Below are positions 24,720 to 33,425 of a DNA stretch of 38,965 bases, in pieces; the stretch's first letter is position 1, and each line of letters starts with the position of its first letter. The notes under the pieces are model-generated. The model had not been told where the DNA came from and did no database searches. It saw only the letters and a program-made list of their open reading frames with translations. The translations under genes were made by a program, and so were the position numbers. The stretch is from Bacteroidia bacterium (GTDB lineage Bacteria > Bacteroidota > Bacteroidia > B-17B0 > Aurantibacillaceae), in the NCBI GenBank assembly GCA_022842625.1, contig JALHPG010000020.1:1378-40342 (forward strand). Reading direction: 5' to 3'.

Positions 24720-25240
24720 CTATAGTGCCTAATGGTGTAATTGAAACAAATCAAAAAACCTTTAACATGGTTTATCACCTGTTTATGAAAGATGAAAGTT
24801 TGATCACAGTTTCTCATATTAACACCTTAAAGAACTTAGCTGCTTTATGCCCGTTTACAAACGGTACAAGTGTTTATCAAGCTAGAGCATTAGTAAAACA
24901 TTACGATACTACTGAGTTTTTTAACCCTTGTGAAAATAATCCGGTTATAGTTAACAATGGTAACAGGTTTATGAACAGCAATACAGAGATGAATCAAAGT
25001 AAGGAGGCATTATCTACTTTAATTTACCCTAACCCGGCTGGTAACGAAATTATGGTATCTACCGATGTAGATGGCGCAAAATTGTTTATCTTTAACCTAA
25101 TGGGGCAAGTAATTTTAGAAAATGATTTGATTGCTTTAACAAAAATAGACGTTAGCCATTTAAAAACCGGAATTTACATTTATAAAATTGTAAAAGCCAA
25201 TAAGATTATTAAAGCCGATAAATTAATTATTAGTAAATAG
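24719..25240 (+). pseudogene. 5'-truncated T9SS type A sorting-domain gene
   Basis: The frame from about 24719 to 25240 encodes the C-terminal portion (about 173 residues) of a secreted protein. There is no signal peptide, and a stop lies at 24713 inside the sirtuin remnant. The first usable codon is GTG at 24725. The body has ALCPFTNGTSVYQARALVKHYD and FNPCENN, a segment I associate with large T9SS surface proteins. It ends with a full sorting domain: STLIYPNPAGNEIMVST, FNLMGQVILEND, LKTGIYIYKIVKANKIIKADKLIISK. Without an export signal the product cannot reach the T9SS, so I call it a broken gene. Confidence 0.75.
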
Positions 25241-25279
25241 TGCAACGGAGCGCTTTATATAATAAAGTTTGTTTTTATT

Positions 25280-27010
25280 ATGTTTTCCACTAATAGTAAT
25301 AGCCAAATCATTAACAATTTAATCCAAAATTATTCGGCTGAAAATTTTACTTCCTGCCCAAACAATAATGGTCAATTGGATAAAGCGCTTTATTATTTTA
25401 AACCAAATTATACAAGTAGTGATTATTTTAATTCTTGCGCCTCACCAACTTCAACACTCGCATTTGCTAATGTTGGTGTTCCAAATAATTTTGGAGGAAC
25501 TCAGAACCCGAAAACAGGCCAAGCATACATGGGAGTCTTTATTTATACACCTGTTGTAAGTAATTATAGAGAATACATCGCTACACAACTTTCAAATAAA
25601 TTAAATAAAAATTCAAAATATTGTGTTACATTTTATGTGAGCTTGGCGGAATTAAGCAGAGTTGCTATTAAAAATATCGGATACAATTTTACTCCTGACT
25701 CATCAAGAACTTTGCCACCACCTAATCACACGCCATATATTCTCAATCCTTCTTTTGAAAATACTTTTATCCTCACAGATACAATAAATTGGGTTAAATT
25801 GGAAAGTGTATATGCCGCAGATGGTACAGAAAAATTCTTCAAAATTGGGAATTTCCGAGACGATGCAAATACTACTTTCACTATAACAAAACCTTTAACT
25901 GGTAATGGTAACTATGATGTCGCTTACTATTACATCGACGATATTTCGGTTATAGAAATAAACCCGGCAAAAGCAGCCACAAAAGATACTGTTTCAGTGT
26001 GCGCTAATGATACTTATACTTTGGGTACAGATAGTACTTGGGATGCGAGTTATCAATGGCAGCCAACAACTGGCTTGAGTTGTACAAATTGTCCTAACCC
26101 TATAATTACAGTTACAAACAATATAAAATATTATTTAACCAAGCAACAATGTAGCGCAACAACAAAAGATAGTGTAGTATTTAAAATTTATAATGCACCT
26201 GTTACAATCTTGCCTTTAAACAACGCAACAATTTGTGTGGGTAATACAACAACTTTGAGTATAGACAGTAACTCTTTTTTTAATTATACATGGCAACCTA
26301 TCACCGGATTAAGTTGCACTAACTGTGCTTTGCCGATTGCAAGTCCCGTATTGCCAATCACCTATACATTAACCAAAAGTGCGTGTGGTTTTAGTAATAC
26401 AGCAATTGCGACGATAGTTATAAAACCAAATTTCACGTTAACACCTCAAATTACACTAACAAATACTATAAGTTGTTTATTTGATACTTTAAAATTCACA
26501 ATTTTAAATGCACCAAATGGAAATGATTTAATATTCAACTGGCAACCTCAAGGATCTTTTGTTTCAACATTTACAAATACTACAAATGCTTTAATACAAA
26601 ACAATAGCTATTATTATGTTACAATAAACAATAGTAATAATGGTATTTATTGCCCTTTTGCAAAAAAGGACAGTATTTATATTGCGCTACCTGATACTTG
26701 TATAAAACCATTAATTATCCCAACTATTTTTACCCCAAATTATGATAATATAAACGATGTTTGGAAATTTACCATGCCTTACAGAACAAAATTAAATGCG
26801 GTATATGTTTACAATCGCTGGGGAACTTTAATTTATAATATCGATGAAGCATTACTTAATGCTGACAATTCTAAAATAAAAGTAGTGCGTTGGGATGGCC
26901 ATACAACCAGCGGTGAAGAGTGCTCTGATGGTATTTATTTTTATTTAGTTTCAATTACAGAAAATGGTGAAAAGAAAACTCTTAAAGGAAATGTTACGTT
27001 AATTAGGTAG
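25280..27010 (+). CDS. Large secreted protein with gliding-motility-type C-terminal (T9SS type B) domain
   Basis: A 576-residue predicted surface protein. The N-terminal domain (about 1-225: NLIQNYSAENFTSCPNNN, DYFNSCAS, YMGVFIYTP, YREYIATQLSNKLNKNSKYC) resembles the leading domain of many gliding-motility-associated Bacteroidota proteins. It is followed by two Cys-containing Ig-like repeats sharing W-QP-x-TGLSCTNC (about 253-265 and 335-348). The C-terminal 95 residues are the CHU_C/type B sorting domain: IPTIFTPNYDNINDVWKF, VYNRWGTLIY, WDGHTTSGEECSDGIYFY. The start is doubtful: the ATG at 25280 leaves a weak signal, while the frame upstream (IIKFVFI) would complete one but lacks ATG, GTG or TTG. 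The 5' end may be damaged. Confidence 0.8.
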   Translation: MFSTNSNSQIINNLIQNYSAENFTSCPNNNGQLDKALYYFKPNYTSSDYFNSCASPTSTLAFANVGVPNNFGGTQNPKTGQAYMGVFIYTPVVSNYREYIATQLSNKLNKNSKYCVTFYVSLAELSRVAIKNIGYNFTPDSSRTLPPPNHTPYILNPSFENTFILTDTINWVKLESVYAADGTEKFFKIGNFRDDANTTFTITKPLTGNGNYDVAYYYIDDISVIEINPAKAATKDTVSVCANDTYTLGTDSTWDASYQWQPTTGLSCTNCPNPIITVTNNIKYYLTKQQCSATTKDSVVFKIYNAPVTILPLNNATICVGNTTTLSIDSNSFFNYTWQPITGLSCTNCALPIASPVLPITYTLTKSACGFSNTAIATIVIKPNFTLTPQITLTNTISCLFDTLKFTILNAPNGNDLIFNWQPQGSFVSTFTNTTNALIQNNSYYYVTINNSNNGIYCPFAKKDSIYIALPDTCIKPLIIPTIFTPNYDNINDVWKFTMPYRTKLNAVYVYNRWGTLIYNIDEALLNADNSKIKVVRWDGHTTSGEECSDGIYFYLVSITENGEKKTLKGNVTLIR

Positions 27011-27113
27011 TAAATTTAGGAAACATGGTTATATTATTCCCCAAAAAGCGTAAAGGGAAGGAGGCTTTGTAATGTCAATTGATGTTATACGCAATCTAAG
27101 TACTCGTTCAGGT

Positions 27114-27809
27114 TTACAAATTCTTATATAATTCTTCTTTTAACGTTCTTACACCATTAACAGCGGTTTGTTTAATGTGTTGAAGTCCTTTTACATGATC
27201 CAAATTAAAATCACCCGGATCTACCAACCATTTTGGCGTGTTTGTTTTTACGAAATGGATGATTCCTGCCGCCGGATAAACATTTAGCGAAGTGCCAACC
27301 ACTACAAAAAGATCGGCTTGTGCAGCCAGTTCGTTTGCCATGTCCATTTGGGGTACATCTTCTCCAAACCAAACAATATGCGGGCGCAATTGAGAGCCTT
27401 TAATGCAATTGTCGCCAACTACTAATTCGGCTTTGTTTAATTGATAGATCAAATCAGGATCGGCAGTGCTTCTTGCCTTCATTATTTCACCGTGCAGGTG
27501 AATAACGTTTTTACTTCCGGCTCGCTCATGCAGGTCGTCTACATTTTGGGTAACAACCTGTACATCAAATTTATTTTGTAACTCGGCAATAAGATCGTGT
27601 GCGCCGTTTGGTTTTGCAGCCATTACCTGTTTGCGGCGCTGATTATAAAACTCTAAAACCAACTCGCGGTTTTTTACCCAGGCCTCAATAGTTGCTACAT
27701 CTTCAATGCGAAATTCTTCCCATAGTCCACCCGAATCGCGAAATGTTTTAATTCCGCTTTCTGCACTAATTCCTGCACCTGTAAAAACTATCAAACGTTT
27801 TTTGGCCAT
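27114..27809 (-). CDS. cobB: Sirtuin, NAD-dependent protein deacylase (class III type)
   Basis: A 231-residue Sir2 protein that removes acyl groups from lysine using NAD+. The NAD motifs GAGISAESGIKTFRDSGGLW (11-30) and TQNVDDLHERAG (87-98), and the catalytic H106 in HLHGE, are intact. Y55 and R58 (FYNQRR) match the Tyr-x2-Arg pair of SIRT5/CobB-type desuccinylases. The zinc-binding cysteines are missing: the region 108-150 has only one Cys (GDNCIKGSQLRPHIVWFGE). This probably reflects a Bacteroidota subgroup without zinc, not damage. It starts one base after the DPP-IV-like gene. A partial second copy of its 3' end lies at 24654. Confidence 0.9.
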   Translation of the reverse strand: MAKKRLIVFTGAGISAESGIKTFRDSGGLWEEFRIEDVATIEAWVKNRELVLEFYNQRRKQVMAAKPNGAHDLIAELQNKFDVQVVTQNVDDLHERAGSKNVIHLHGEIMKARSTADPDLIYQLNKAELVVGDNCIKGSQLRPHIVWFGEDVPQMDMANELAAQADLFVVVGTSLNVYPAAGIIHFVKTNTPKWLVDPGDFNLDHVKGLQHIKQTAVNGVRTLKEELYKNL

Positions 27810-27810
27810 T

Positions 27811-29979
27811 TTATAAATTCTCTTTTACGAATTTAAATATTTTAGAGTAAATATGTAAACGTGTTAAACCCCCACTAATACCGTGACTTTTATTTGGGTA
27901 GATCATAAAATCAAAAGGGATGTTTTTACTTACCATAGCGTTTGCTAATTCCATGCTGTTTTGCAAATGCACGTTATCGTCTGCGCTACCGTGGATCAAT
28001 AAAAATTTACCTTTAATATCTTTTACGAAATTAGTTGGCGAATTATCTTCGTAACCACTTTTGTTATCTATTGGTTTACGTAAAAAACGCTCTGTATAAA
28101 TATTGTCGTAATATTTCCAATTTGTAACAGGCGCAACTGCAACGGCAGTTTTAAAAACGTCGCCACCTTTTGAAATTAGTAACGAGGCCATATAACCACC
28201 AAAGCTCCAGCCTTGAAAGCCAATACGGGTTTTATCTACAAAGGGTAAACTGCCTAAATATTTTGCGGTTTCAATTTGATCAATGGTTTCTAACTTCCCA
28301 AGTTGTAAGTAGGTGCTGTGTTTAAACTGGCGACCGCGACCTTGCGTTCCTCTATTATCTACGCAAACTACCATGTAGCCTTCTTGATTTAAATAATTAT
28401 GCCAGAAATAATCTGTACCATCCCAATTGTTATTTACTTCGTTGGCTCCGGGTCCTCCGTATGCATACATATAAACCGGATATTTTTTTGTTGAATCAAA
28501 ATTTTGCGGTTTTAACATCCAACCATTTAATTCAACACCCTCTGAGGTTTTAAATTTAAAAAATTGTTTTGTAGATAAGTTATAGTTTTTCATTTTGCTT
28601 TTTAAAGCAGCATTATCTTCTAACACTTTTACGGTTTTGCCATCAATACTGTTTAATTCGTAAACAGGCGGCGTATTTGCATCGCTGTATGTTGAGATGT
28701 AATATTTATAACCAGGTGTAAATTCAAAACTTGTAAATCCCGATTTAGTCGATAAACGTTTTTTATCTTTTCCGTTTAATTTAACACTATAAACATCGCG
28801 GTTAGTAGCACCATTTTCTGTAGAAACATAATAAAGGGTTTTAGTTTCTTCATCGTAGCCACTAAATTCCGTAACATCAAATTGTCCTTTTGTGATTTGA
28901 TTGATCAATTTACCATTAAGGTCGTAATAATAAAGATGGTTGTATTCGTCGCGCTCACTAGAAATAATAAAACCTTTATCACCAATAAATCTTAGATCGT
29001 CGGTAACATCCACATAGGTTTTACTCTCGTCGGTATAAGCAACTACGCCTTTGCCACCAATTACATCGGTAAAAAGTAATTCAAGTTTATTTTGTAAGCG
29101 ATTTAAGCGCGTAATGGATAGCACTAATGGGTTATTGGTAAATTGAATGCGCGGGATATAAATATCTTTTTCGGTTCCAATATCGGCAGTAACGGTTCTT
29201 TTAGATTCTTCGTCAAAAATATGAACAGATACGATCGAATTTTCTTCGCCGGCTTTTGGATATTTAAAAGTATATTGTGTTGGATACAATTCGGCTTTAT
29301 AATAATCCATGGTGTATTCTTTTACTTTGGTCTCGTCAAATTTTACGTAAGCTAAGTATTGGCTATTCATGCTCCAATCAAAATAATCTGCTCGTGAAAA
29401 CTCTTCTTCATAAACCCAATCTGCCCAGCCATTTTTAATTTTATTTGCTTCACCATCGCGTGTAACAATTATTTCTGTGCCAGTTTCAAGATACTTGATG
29501 TATAAATTATTCTCTCTTACAAAAGCAATTTTTTTTCCGTCAGGCGAAAATAGTGGAAACATTTGTTGTCCTTTATCACTTAGCTGAATGGTTTTTTTTG
29601 TTGCAATATCGTAAACATAATAATTGGCTTTTGGCGAACGGCGATAAACGTTTTCTCTGTTTTCGTAAAGCAATAATTTATCTTCGTTTGGACTAAATTG
29701 GTAGGTGTAAAGGTTAAGTGGTTTGTTGTTAAATTTTACATCCTCACCTTTTACAAGTTCTTTTATTTTTTTTCCGGTTTTAAGATCAAACTGACTCAAA
29801 TTTGTTTGAGAACCATAGGATTCAATGTCAACATAATTTACGCCGTCATTCATCACGTTAAATCCTTGCGCGTATTTAGCAGAAAAAATGCCTTTTGCCC
29901 AAATATCCTCTAAAGTGAGTTTTTGTTGAGAAAAAAAAGTAAAAGGAAGGATTAATAAAACAAGAATAAATTTTTTCAT
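27811..29979 (-). CDS. S9 family peptidase, dipeptidyl-peptidase IV type
   Basis: A 722-residue exported serine peptidase that releases X-Pro or X-Ala dipeptides. The signal peptide is MKKFILVLLILPFTFFSQQ. A beta-propeller (about 40-460) contains the Glu-Glu motif of DPP-IV in WVYEEEFSRADYFDWS. The alpha/beta-hydrolase domain has nucleophile S592 in GWSFGGY, the Asp at 667/668 in GSADDNVH and H699 in KSHGISGG. Length fits bacterial DPP-IV. It is the first gene of a two-gene unit with the sirtuin, whose start lies one base past its stop; the functional reason for the pairing is not obvious. Confidence 0.93.
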   Translation of the reverse strand: MKKFILVLLILPFTFFSQQKLTLEDIWAKGIFSAKYAQGFNVMNDGVNYVDIESYGSQTNLSQFDLKTGKKIKELVKGEDVKFNNKPLNLYTYQFSPNEDKLLLYENRENVYRRSPKANYYVYDIATKKTIQLSDKGQQMFPLFSPDGKKIAFVRENNLYIKYLETGTEIIVTRDGEANKIKNGWADWVYEEEFSRADYFDWSMNSQYLAYVKFDETKVKEYTMDYYKAELYPTQYTFKYPKAGEENSIVSVHIFDEESKRTVTADIGTEKDIYIPRIQFTNNPLVLSITRLNRLQNKLELLFTDVIGGKGVVAYTDESKTYVDVTDDLRFIGDKGFIISSERDEYNHLYYYDLNGKLINQITKGQFDVTEFSGYDEETKTLYYVSTENGATNRDVYSVKLNGKDKKRLSTKSGFTSFEFTPGYKYYISTYSDANTPPVYELNSIDGKTVKVLEDNAALKSKMKNYNLSTKQFFKFKTSEGVELNGWMLKPQNFDSTKKYPVYMYAYGGPGANEVNNNWDGTDYFWHNYLNQEGYMVVCVDNRGTQGRGRQFKHSTYLQLGKLETIDQIETAKYLGSLPFVDKTRIGFQGWSFGGYMASLLISKGGDVFKTAVAVAPVTNWKYYDNIYTERFLRKPIDNKSGYEDNSPTNFVKDIKGKFLLIHGSADDNVHLQNSMELANAMVSKNIPFDFMIYPNKSHGISGGLTRLHIYSKIFKFVKENL

Positions 29980-30072
29980 GACTGTTTTTTAGTTTTTGTT
30001 GCTTGTGAATTTAGTAAAATAATCTTAAATATATAATGTATAAACTACCAATTGGGCTTAAAATTAGGCGAA

Positions 30073-30435
30073 TTAACCGTGGTAAACCCTCGAAAAAACA
30101 ATTAAACCATTTTTTATTTGTAAAACTTCACCAACCCTAAGATCTTCTTCGTTTTTTACATGCCTCATGTATTCCATAAAAACCTGTTCGTCATCAGCTG
30201 TAAGTTTAATTACTTCATAATTTAAAGTTGGTAGGCGGTCAAACGCATCTTGCCACCATTCTCTCAAAGCTTGTTTACCTTTTATTAAACCATTTGTTTC
30301 GGGTTTGCGAATTTTCAATTTCGGACTAAAATGTTCTGCAGTATCACTATATAAGGAAAGCAGTTTTTCAAGATCATGTTCATTAAAAGCTTCAAACCAA
30401 TTAAATGCTATTTTTTTATTTTGTTCGGGGGTCAT
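30073..30435 (-). CDS. NTF2-like (SnoaL-type) protein
   Basis: A 120-residue soluble protein with the SnoaL/NTF2 cone fold pattern: helix NKKIAFNWFEAFNEHDLEKLLSLY, then DTAEHFSPKL, GKQALREWWQDAFDRLPTLNYEV, and the sheet QVFMEYMRHVKN ... VGEVLQIKNGLIVFSRVYHG. Members range from polyketide cyclases to unknowns and no specific reaction can be assigned. It is divergent from the amidohydrolase gene, with a 32-bp gap. Confidence 0.8.
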   Translation of the reverse strand: MTPEQNKKIAFNWFEAFNEHDLEKLLSLYSDTAEHFSPKLKIRKPETNGLIKGKQALREWWQDAFDRLPTLNYEVIKLTADDEQVFMEYMRHVKNEEDLRVGEVLQIKNGLIVFSRVYHG

Positions 30436-30467
30436 AAATATATTTTTACAAATTGTATCTTTAGATC

Positions 30468-32138
30468 ATGCTAAAAAACGTTTTTATTTTCATAGTTGCA
30501 ATTTCTTTTTTTATTTCATGTTCACCTGAAAAACAAAAGGTAGATCTTATTATCCACAATGCAGTTATTTATTCGGTAGATTCATCGTTTGCTATTTATG
30601 AAGCTATGGCAATAAAAGAGGGTAAGGTGGTTGAGGTAAATTCGAATGATGTTATTCTTAATAAATATAGCTCAGTAAATAATAATGATTTAAACGGAAA
30701 AGCAGTTTTTCCCGGATTTATAGATGCACATTGTCATTTTTTAGGTTACGGTTTGGGTTTGCAACAAGTAAATTTAATTGGCACACGATCGTTTAACGAT
30801 GTAATTAAACGTGTTGTTGATTTTACAAACAATAAACCGGCAGATCATACAAAAATGCCATCCTCTTTAGGCAATGAGGATTGGATCATTGGGCGGGGAT
30901 GGGATCAAAACGATTGGGAAAATAAACAATATCCTAACAAAAATAAACTGGATTCACTTTTTCCTGAAACACCTGTAATGCTTACTAGAATTGATGGACA
31001 CGCGGCCTTAGTGAATAGCGAAGCGCTTAAAAGAGCGGGTATTACAGCAAATACAAAAAATAGTACAGGAGGTCAGATCGAACTGGCTGGTGGAAAATTG
31101 ACCGGTATTTTGATTGACAATGCCGTTGATATGGTTACAAGTTTTATTCCTAAAACCGGAAAAGAAAAACTTGAAAATGCTTTGTTAAATGCGCAGAACA
31201 ATTGTTTGGCAATGGGCTTAACTACGGTTGACGATGCGGGTTTAATGAAACATGAAATTGATGTGATAGATGGCATTCAAAAGTCGGGAAAATTAAAAAT
31301 GCGTGTATACGCTATGTTAAGTGATAGTGAACCAAACTATGCTTATTATTTGAAGCATGGTATTTATAAAACAGATAAATTAAATGTGCGCTCGTTTAAA
31401 TTTTATGCAGATGGCGCTTTGGGTTCTCGTGGAGCTTGTTTACTAAATGACTATAAGGATAAACAAAACTGGAAAGGTTTTTTACTGAGCGAACAAAAAC
31501 ATTTTGAAAAGTACGCTAAAATGATGGTAGAAAAAGGATTTCAAATGAATACACATTGCATTGGCGATTCGGCTTACAAAGTTATTTTAACCGCTTATTT
31601 AAAAGCCGGGGCTACAAAAAAAGAGCGCTGGCGGATAGAACATGCGCAGGTTGTAAGTCCCAGGGAGATGAAAATTTCTGACGGGATCATACCTTCGGTG
31701 CAGCCAACACATGCCACAAGTGATATGTACTGGGCAAAAGACAGGTTAGGGGAGCAACGTGTAAAACATGCTTATGCTTATAAAGAATTACTAACGGTTT
31801 GTGGCTTGGTGGCATTAGGAACCGATTTTCCGGTAGAGGATATTTCGCCATTTAAAACTTTTTTTGCCGCCGTGGCAAGGCAAGACAGTAAAGGTTTTCC
31901 GAAGGAGGGTTTTCAAACAGAAAATGCTCTTACGAGAGAAGAAACTTTAAAAGGCATGACCATTTGGGCAGCTTATTCTAACTTTGAAGAAAACGAAAAA
32001 GGCAGTTTAGAAAAAGGAAAATTTGCCGACTTTATTATTTTGGATAATGATATTATGAAATGTAAGCTAGAAGAGGTTTTAAAAACTAAAGTACTTTCTA
32101 CCTATATAAATGGGGAGAAGGTTTTTGAATTAAAATAG
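30468..32138 (+). CDS. Amidohydrolase family lipoprotein (YtcJ-like)
   Basis: A 556-residue metal-dependent hydrolase of the amidohydrolase-3 group. A lipoprotein signal (VFIFIVAISFFISC, C18) places it in the periplasm or on the outer membrane. The metal-site HxH is H88/H90 in PGFIDAHCH. Later marks are WIIGRGWDQNDW, ARIDGHAALVNS-type sequence (TRIDGHAALVNS), KFYADGALGSRGA, NTHCIGDSA, WRIEHAQVV and ALGTDFPVE, the last with the usual Asp ligand. Substrate unknown. The final bases overlap the convergent YjjG gene by nine bp. A near-consensus -7 (TATCTTTA, about 30456-30463) lies just before the ATG. Confidence 0.9.
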   Translation: MLKNVFIFIVAISFFISCSPEKQKVDLIIHNAVIYSVDSSFAIYEAMAIKEGKVVEVNSNDVILNKYSSVNNNDLNGKAVFPGFIDAHCHFLGYGLGLQQVNLIGTRSFNDVIKRVVDFTNNKPADHTKMPSSLGNEDWIIGRGWDQNDWENKQYPNKNKLDSLFPETPVMLTRIDGHAALVNSEALKRAGITANTKNSTGGQIELAGGKLTGILIDNAVDMVTSFIPKTGKEKLENALLNAQNNCLAMGLTTVDDAGLMKHEIDVIDGIQKSGKLKMRVYAMLSDSEPNYAYYLKHGIYKTDKLNVRSFKFYADGALGSRGACLLNDYKDKQNWKGFLLSEQKHFEKYAKMMVEKGFQMNTHCIGDSAYKVILTAYLKAGATKKERWRIEHAQVVSPREMKISDGIIPSVQPTHATSDMYWAKDRLGEQRVKHAYAYKELLTVCGLVALGTDFPVEDISPFKTFFAAVARQDSKGFPKEGFQTENALTREETLKGMTIWAAYSNFEENEKGSLEKGKFADFIILDNDIMKCKLEEVLKTKVLSTYINGEKVFELK

Positions 32139-32831
32139 TTTTTTAAGATCAGTTAAATTTAAAATATGTCTCCCCGAATAACTTTCAGGTTTTTGTTCCG
32201 TATAATAAATAGCTTCCCACCCTGCGTTTAATGCGCCTACAATATCACTTTCAAAATTATCGCCTATCATTACACACTCTTCTGTTTTAGCATCTGCAAA
32301 GGTTTCCGCTAATCTAAAGATCTTTTCTTCCGGCTTCGAAAGGTTGTGTTCTTCACTTATAATGATGTTCTTAAAGTAATCTCTTAGTCCGCAACCATCA
32401 ATTTTTATGGCCTGCACTTCTTTAAAACCGTTGGTGATAATATGTAAATGATAATTTTTATTTAAATATTCCAATGTGTCAATACAGCCATCTTTTAGGT
32501 GTTTTCCTTTTGGGCCACGCTCTAAATAATGCTCGGTAATTAATAGGTTCTCGTTATAATTATCGTAATTAAATTGTTTAAAGGCCAAATTAAATCGGTG
32601 GTTACGTAAGTATTCTTTATTAATTTCTTTTTTGGAATACTCTATCCAAAGTTGCAGGTTTGTTTTTTTATATGTAGAATGAAAAGTTGAAAAATCTGTT
32701 TTTAGTTTATCTGCAAGATCAAATTCTAAAAAAAGTTGTTCTAAAACATGCCCTGAATTTTTCTCGAAGTCCCAAAGAGTATCATCAAGATCAAAAAATA
32801 AATGTTTTTTATTTGTTAGATCACGTGCCAT
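32130..32831 (-). CDS. YjjG family noncanonical pyrimidine nucleotidase (HAD)
   Basis: A 233-residue HAD hydrolase with a helical cap, recognised as YjjG-like. Motifs: D14-x-D16 in FFDLDDTLWDF, Thr in HIITNGFKEVQ, Lys in LSKPEEKIF and the acidic pair in MIGDNFESDIVGALNAG. E. coli YjjG removes phosphate from noncanonical pyrimidine nucleotides (a house-cleaning role), and this member likely does so too. Its start overlaps the upstream membrane protein gene by 16 bp, so the two are co-translated; its end overlaps the convergent amidohydrolase. Confidence 0.87.
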   Translation of the reverse strand: MARDLTNKKHLFFDLDDTLWDFEKNSGHVLEQLFLEFDLADKLKTDFSTFHSTYKKTNLQLWIEYSKKEINKEYLRNHRFNLAFKQFNYDNYNENLLITEHYLERGPKGKHLKDGCIDTLEYLNKNYHLHIITNGFKEVQAIKIDGCGLRDYFKNIIISEEHNLSKPEEKIFRLAETFADAKTEECVMIGDNFESDIVGALNAGWEAIYYTEQKPESYSGRHILNLTDLKKLF

Positions 32832-33292
32832 TCTTTTAATTGATCATGAAACAGATAAAGTATAAAATAAAGGCCAATGGCCCATACAATTACCGAAACA
32901 CTTAAGTATAGAACTACTTTTTTCTTGTCCTTAAAAAATTTCTCGGCAAAAAAGGCACCAATGGGTTGCGAAATGATTGGTGTTATTGCGGCTATTCCGG
33001 CAAGGCCAAAACGTTGTTTGATACGGATCATTCTACGAGTTGTTTTTGTAAAAATTTTCTTTTTAATATTTCTTTTTTCTCTATATGCCTGCATCCATTT
33101 CAAGATCACTGCGCTTAAATTGGTAAAAATGATATTCCCGGTTATTCCTCCTGCACAAGAAACCAAGATAACTTTAATGAAGTTGTATTTAAACACGATA
33201 ACAGCCGTAGGCAAGCCCAGTTTTACAAAGAAAAAGGTGCAGGTAATAAAAACTGAAAATATTTTTAAGAATTCGGCCAAAGTTTTGGGCAA
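32816..33292 (-). CDS. Small multi-helix membrane protein, family uncertain
   Basis: A 158-residue inner-membrane protein with about four hydrophobic segments: ILKIFSVFITCTFFFVKLG-type N-terminus, FIKVILVSCAGGITGNIIFTNL, a basic middle (YREKRNIKKKIFTKTTRR), GLAGIAAITPIISQPIGAFFAEKF and VVLYLSVSVIVWAIGLYFILYLF. The third segment, with Pro and Gly near its centre between charged ends, faintly recalls the small multidrug export / SNARE-associated groups, but this is not firm. It overlaps the start of yjjG by 16 bp. Confidence 0.65.
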   Translation of the reverse strand: MPKTLAEFLKIFSVFITCTFFFVKLGLPTAVIVFKYNFIKVILVSCAGGITGNIIFTNLSAVILKWMQAYREKRNIKKKIFTKTTRRMIRIKQRFGLAGIAAITPIISQPIGAFFAEKFFKDKKKVVLYLSVSVIVWAIGLYFILYLFHDQLKEWHVI

Positions 33293-33363
33293 ATTAACAC
33301 ATTGGGGGGACGTAAAGCAAATTATTAACGCTAATTATTGTTATATAACTAAAGGCTTTTAGC

Positions 33364-33394
33364 TTGGGTATATTAATTAAATTCCGTAATTTCG
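33364..33394 (+). promoter_or_regulatory. Probable promoter of glutamate dehydrogenase
   Basis: TTGG (33364-33367) and TAATTTCG (33387-33394) are 19 bases apart; the -7 has one mismatch to TAnnTTTG. The ATG follows after 31 bases. The arrangement mirrors the sucD promoter. Confidence 0.5.
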
Positions 33395-33425
33395 ACCCCC
33401 AGCTAACAAAACTAATAATTTACTT

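Noticed and set aside
27072..27131. 19-codon frame with a GGAGG-like sequence before its ATG
   Set aside because: It runs into the end of the antisense sirtuin gene, has no recognisable features, and Bacteroidota rarely rely on Shine-Dalgarno sites.
32877..33362. 161-codon plus-strand frame opposite the membrane protein gene
   Set aside because: Shadow of the minus-strand gene, which has clear membrane helices and overlaps yjjG in an operon-like way.
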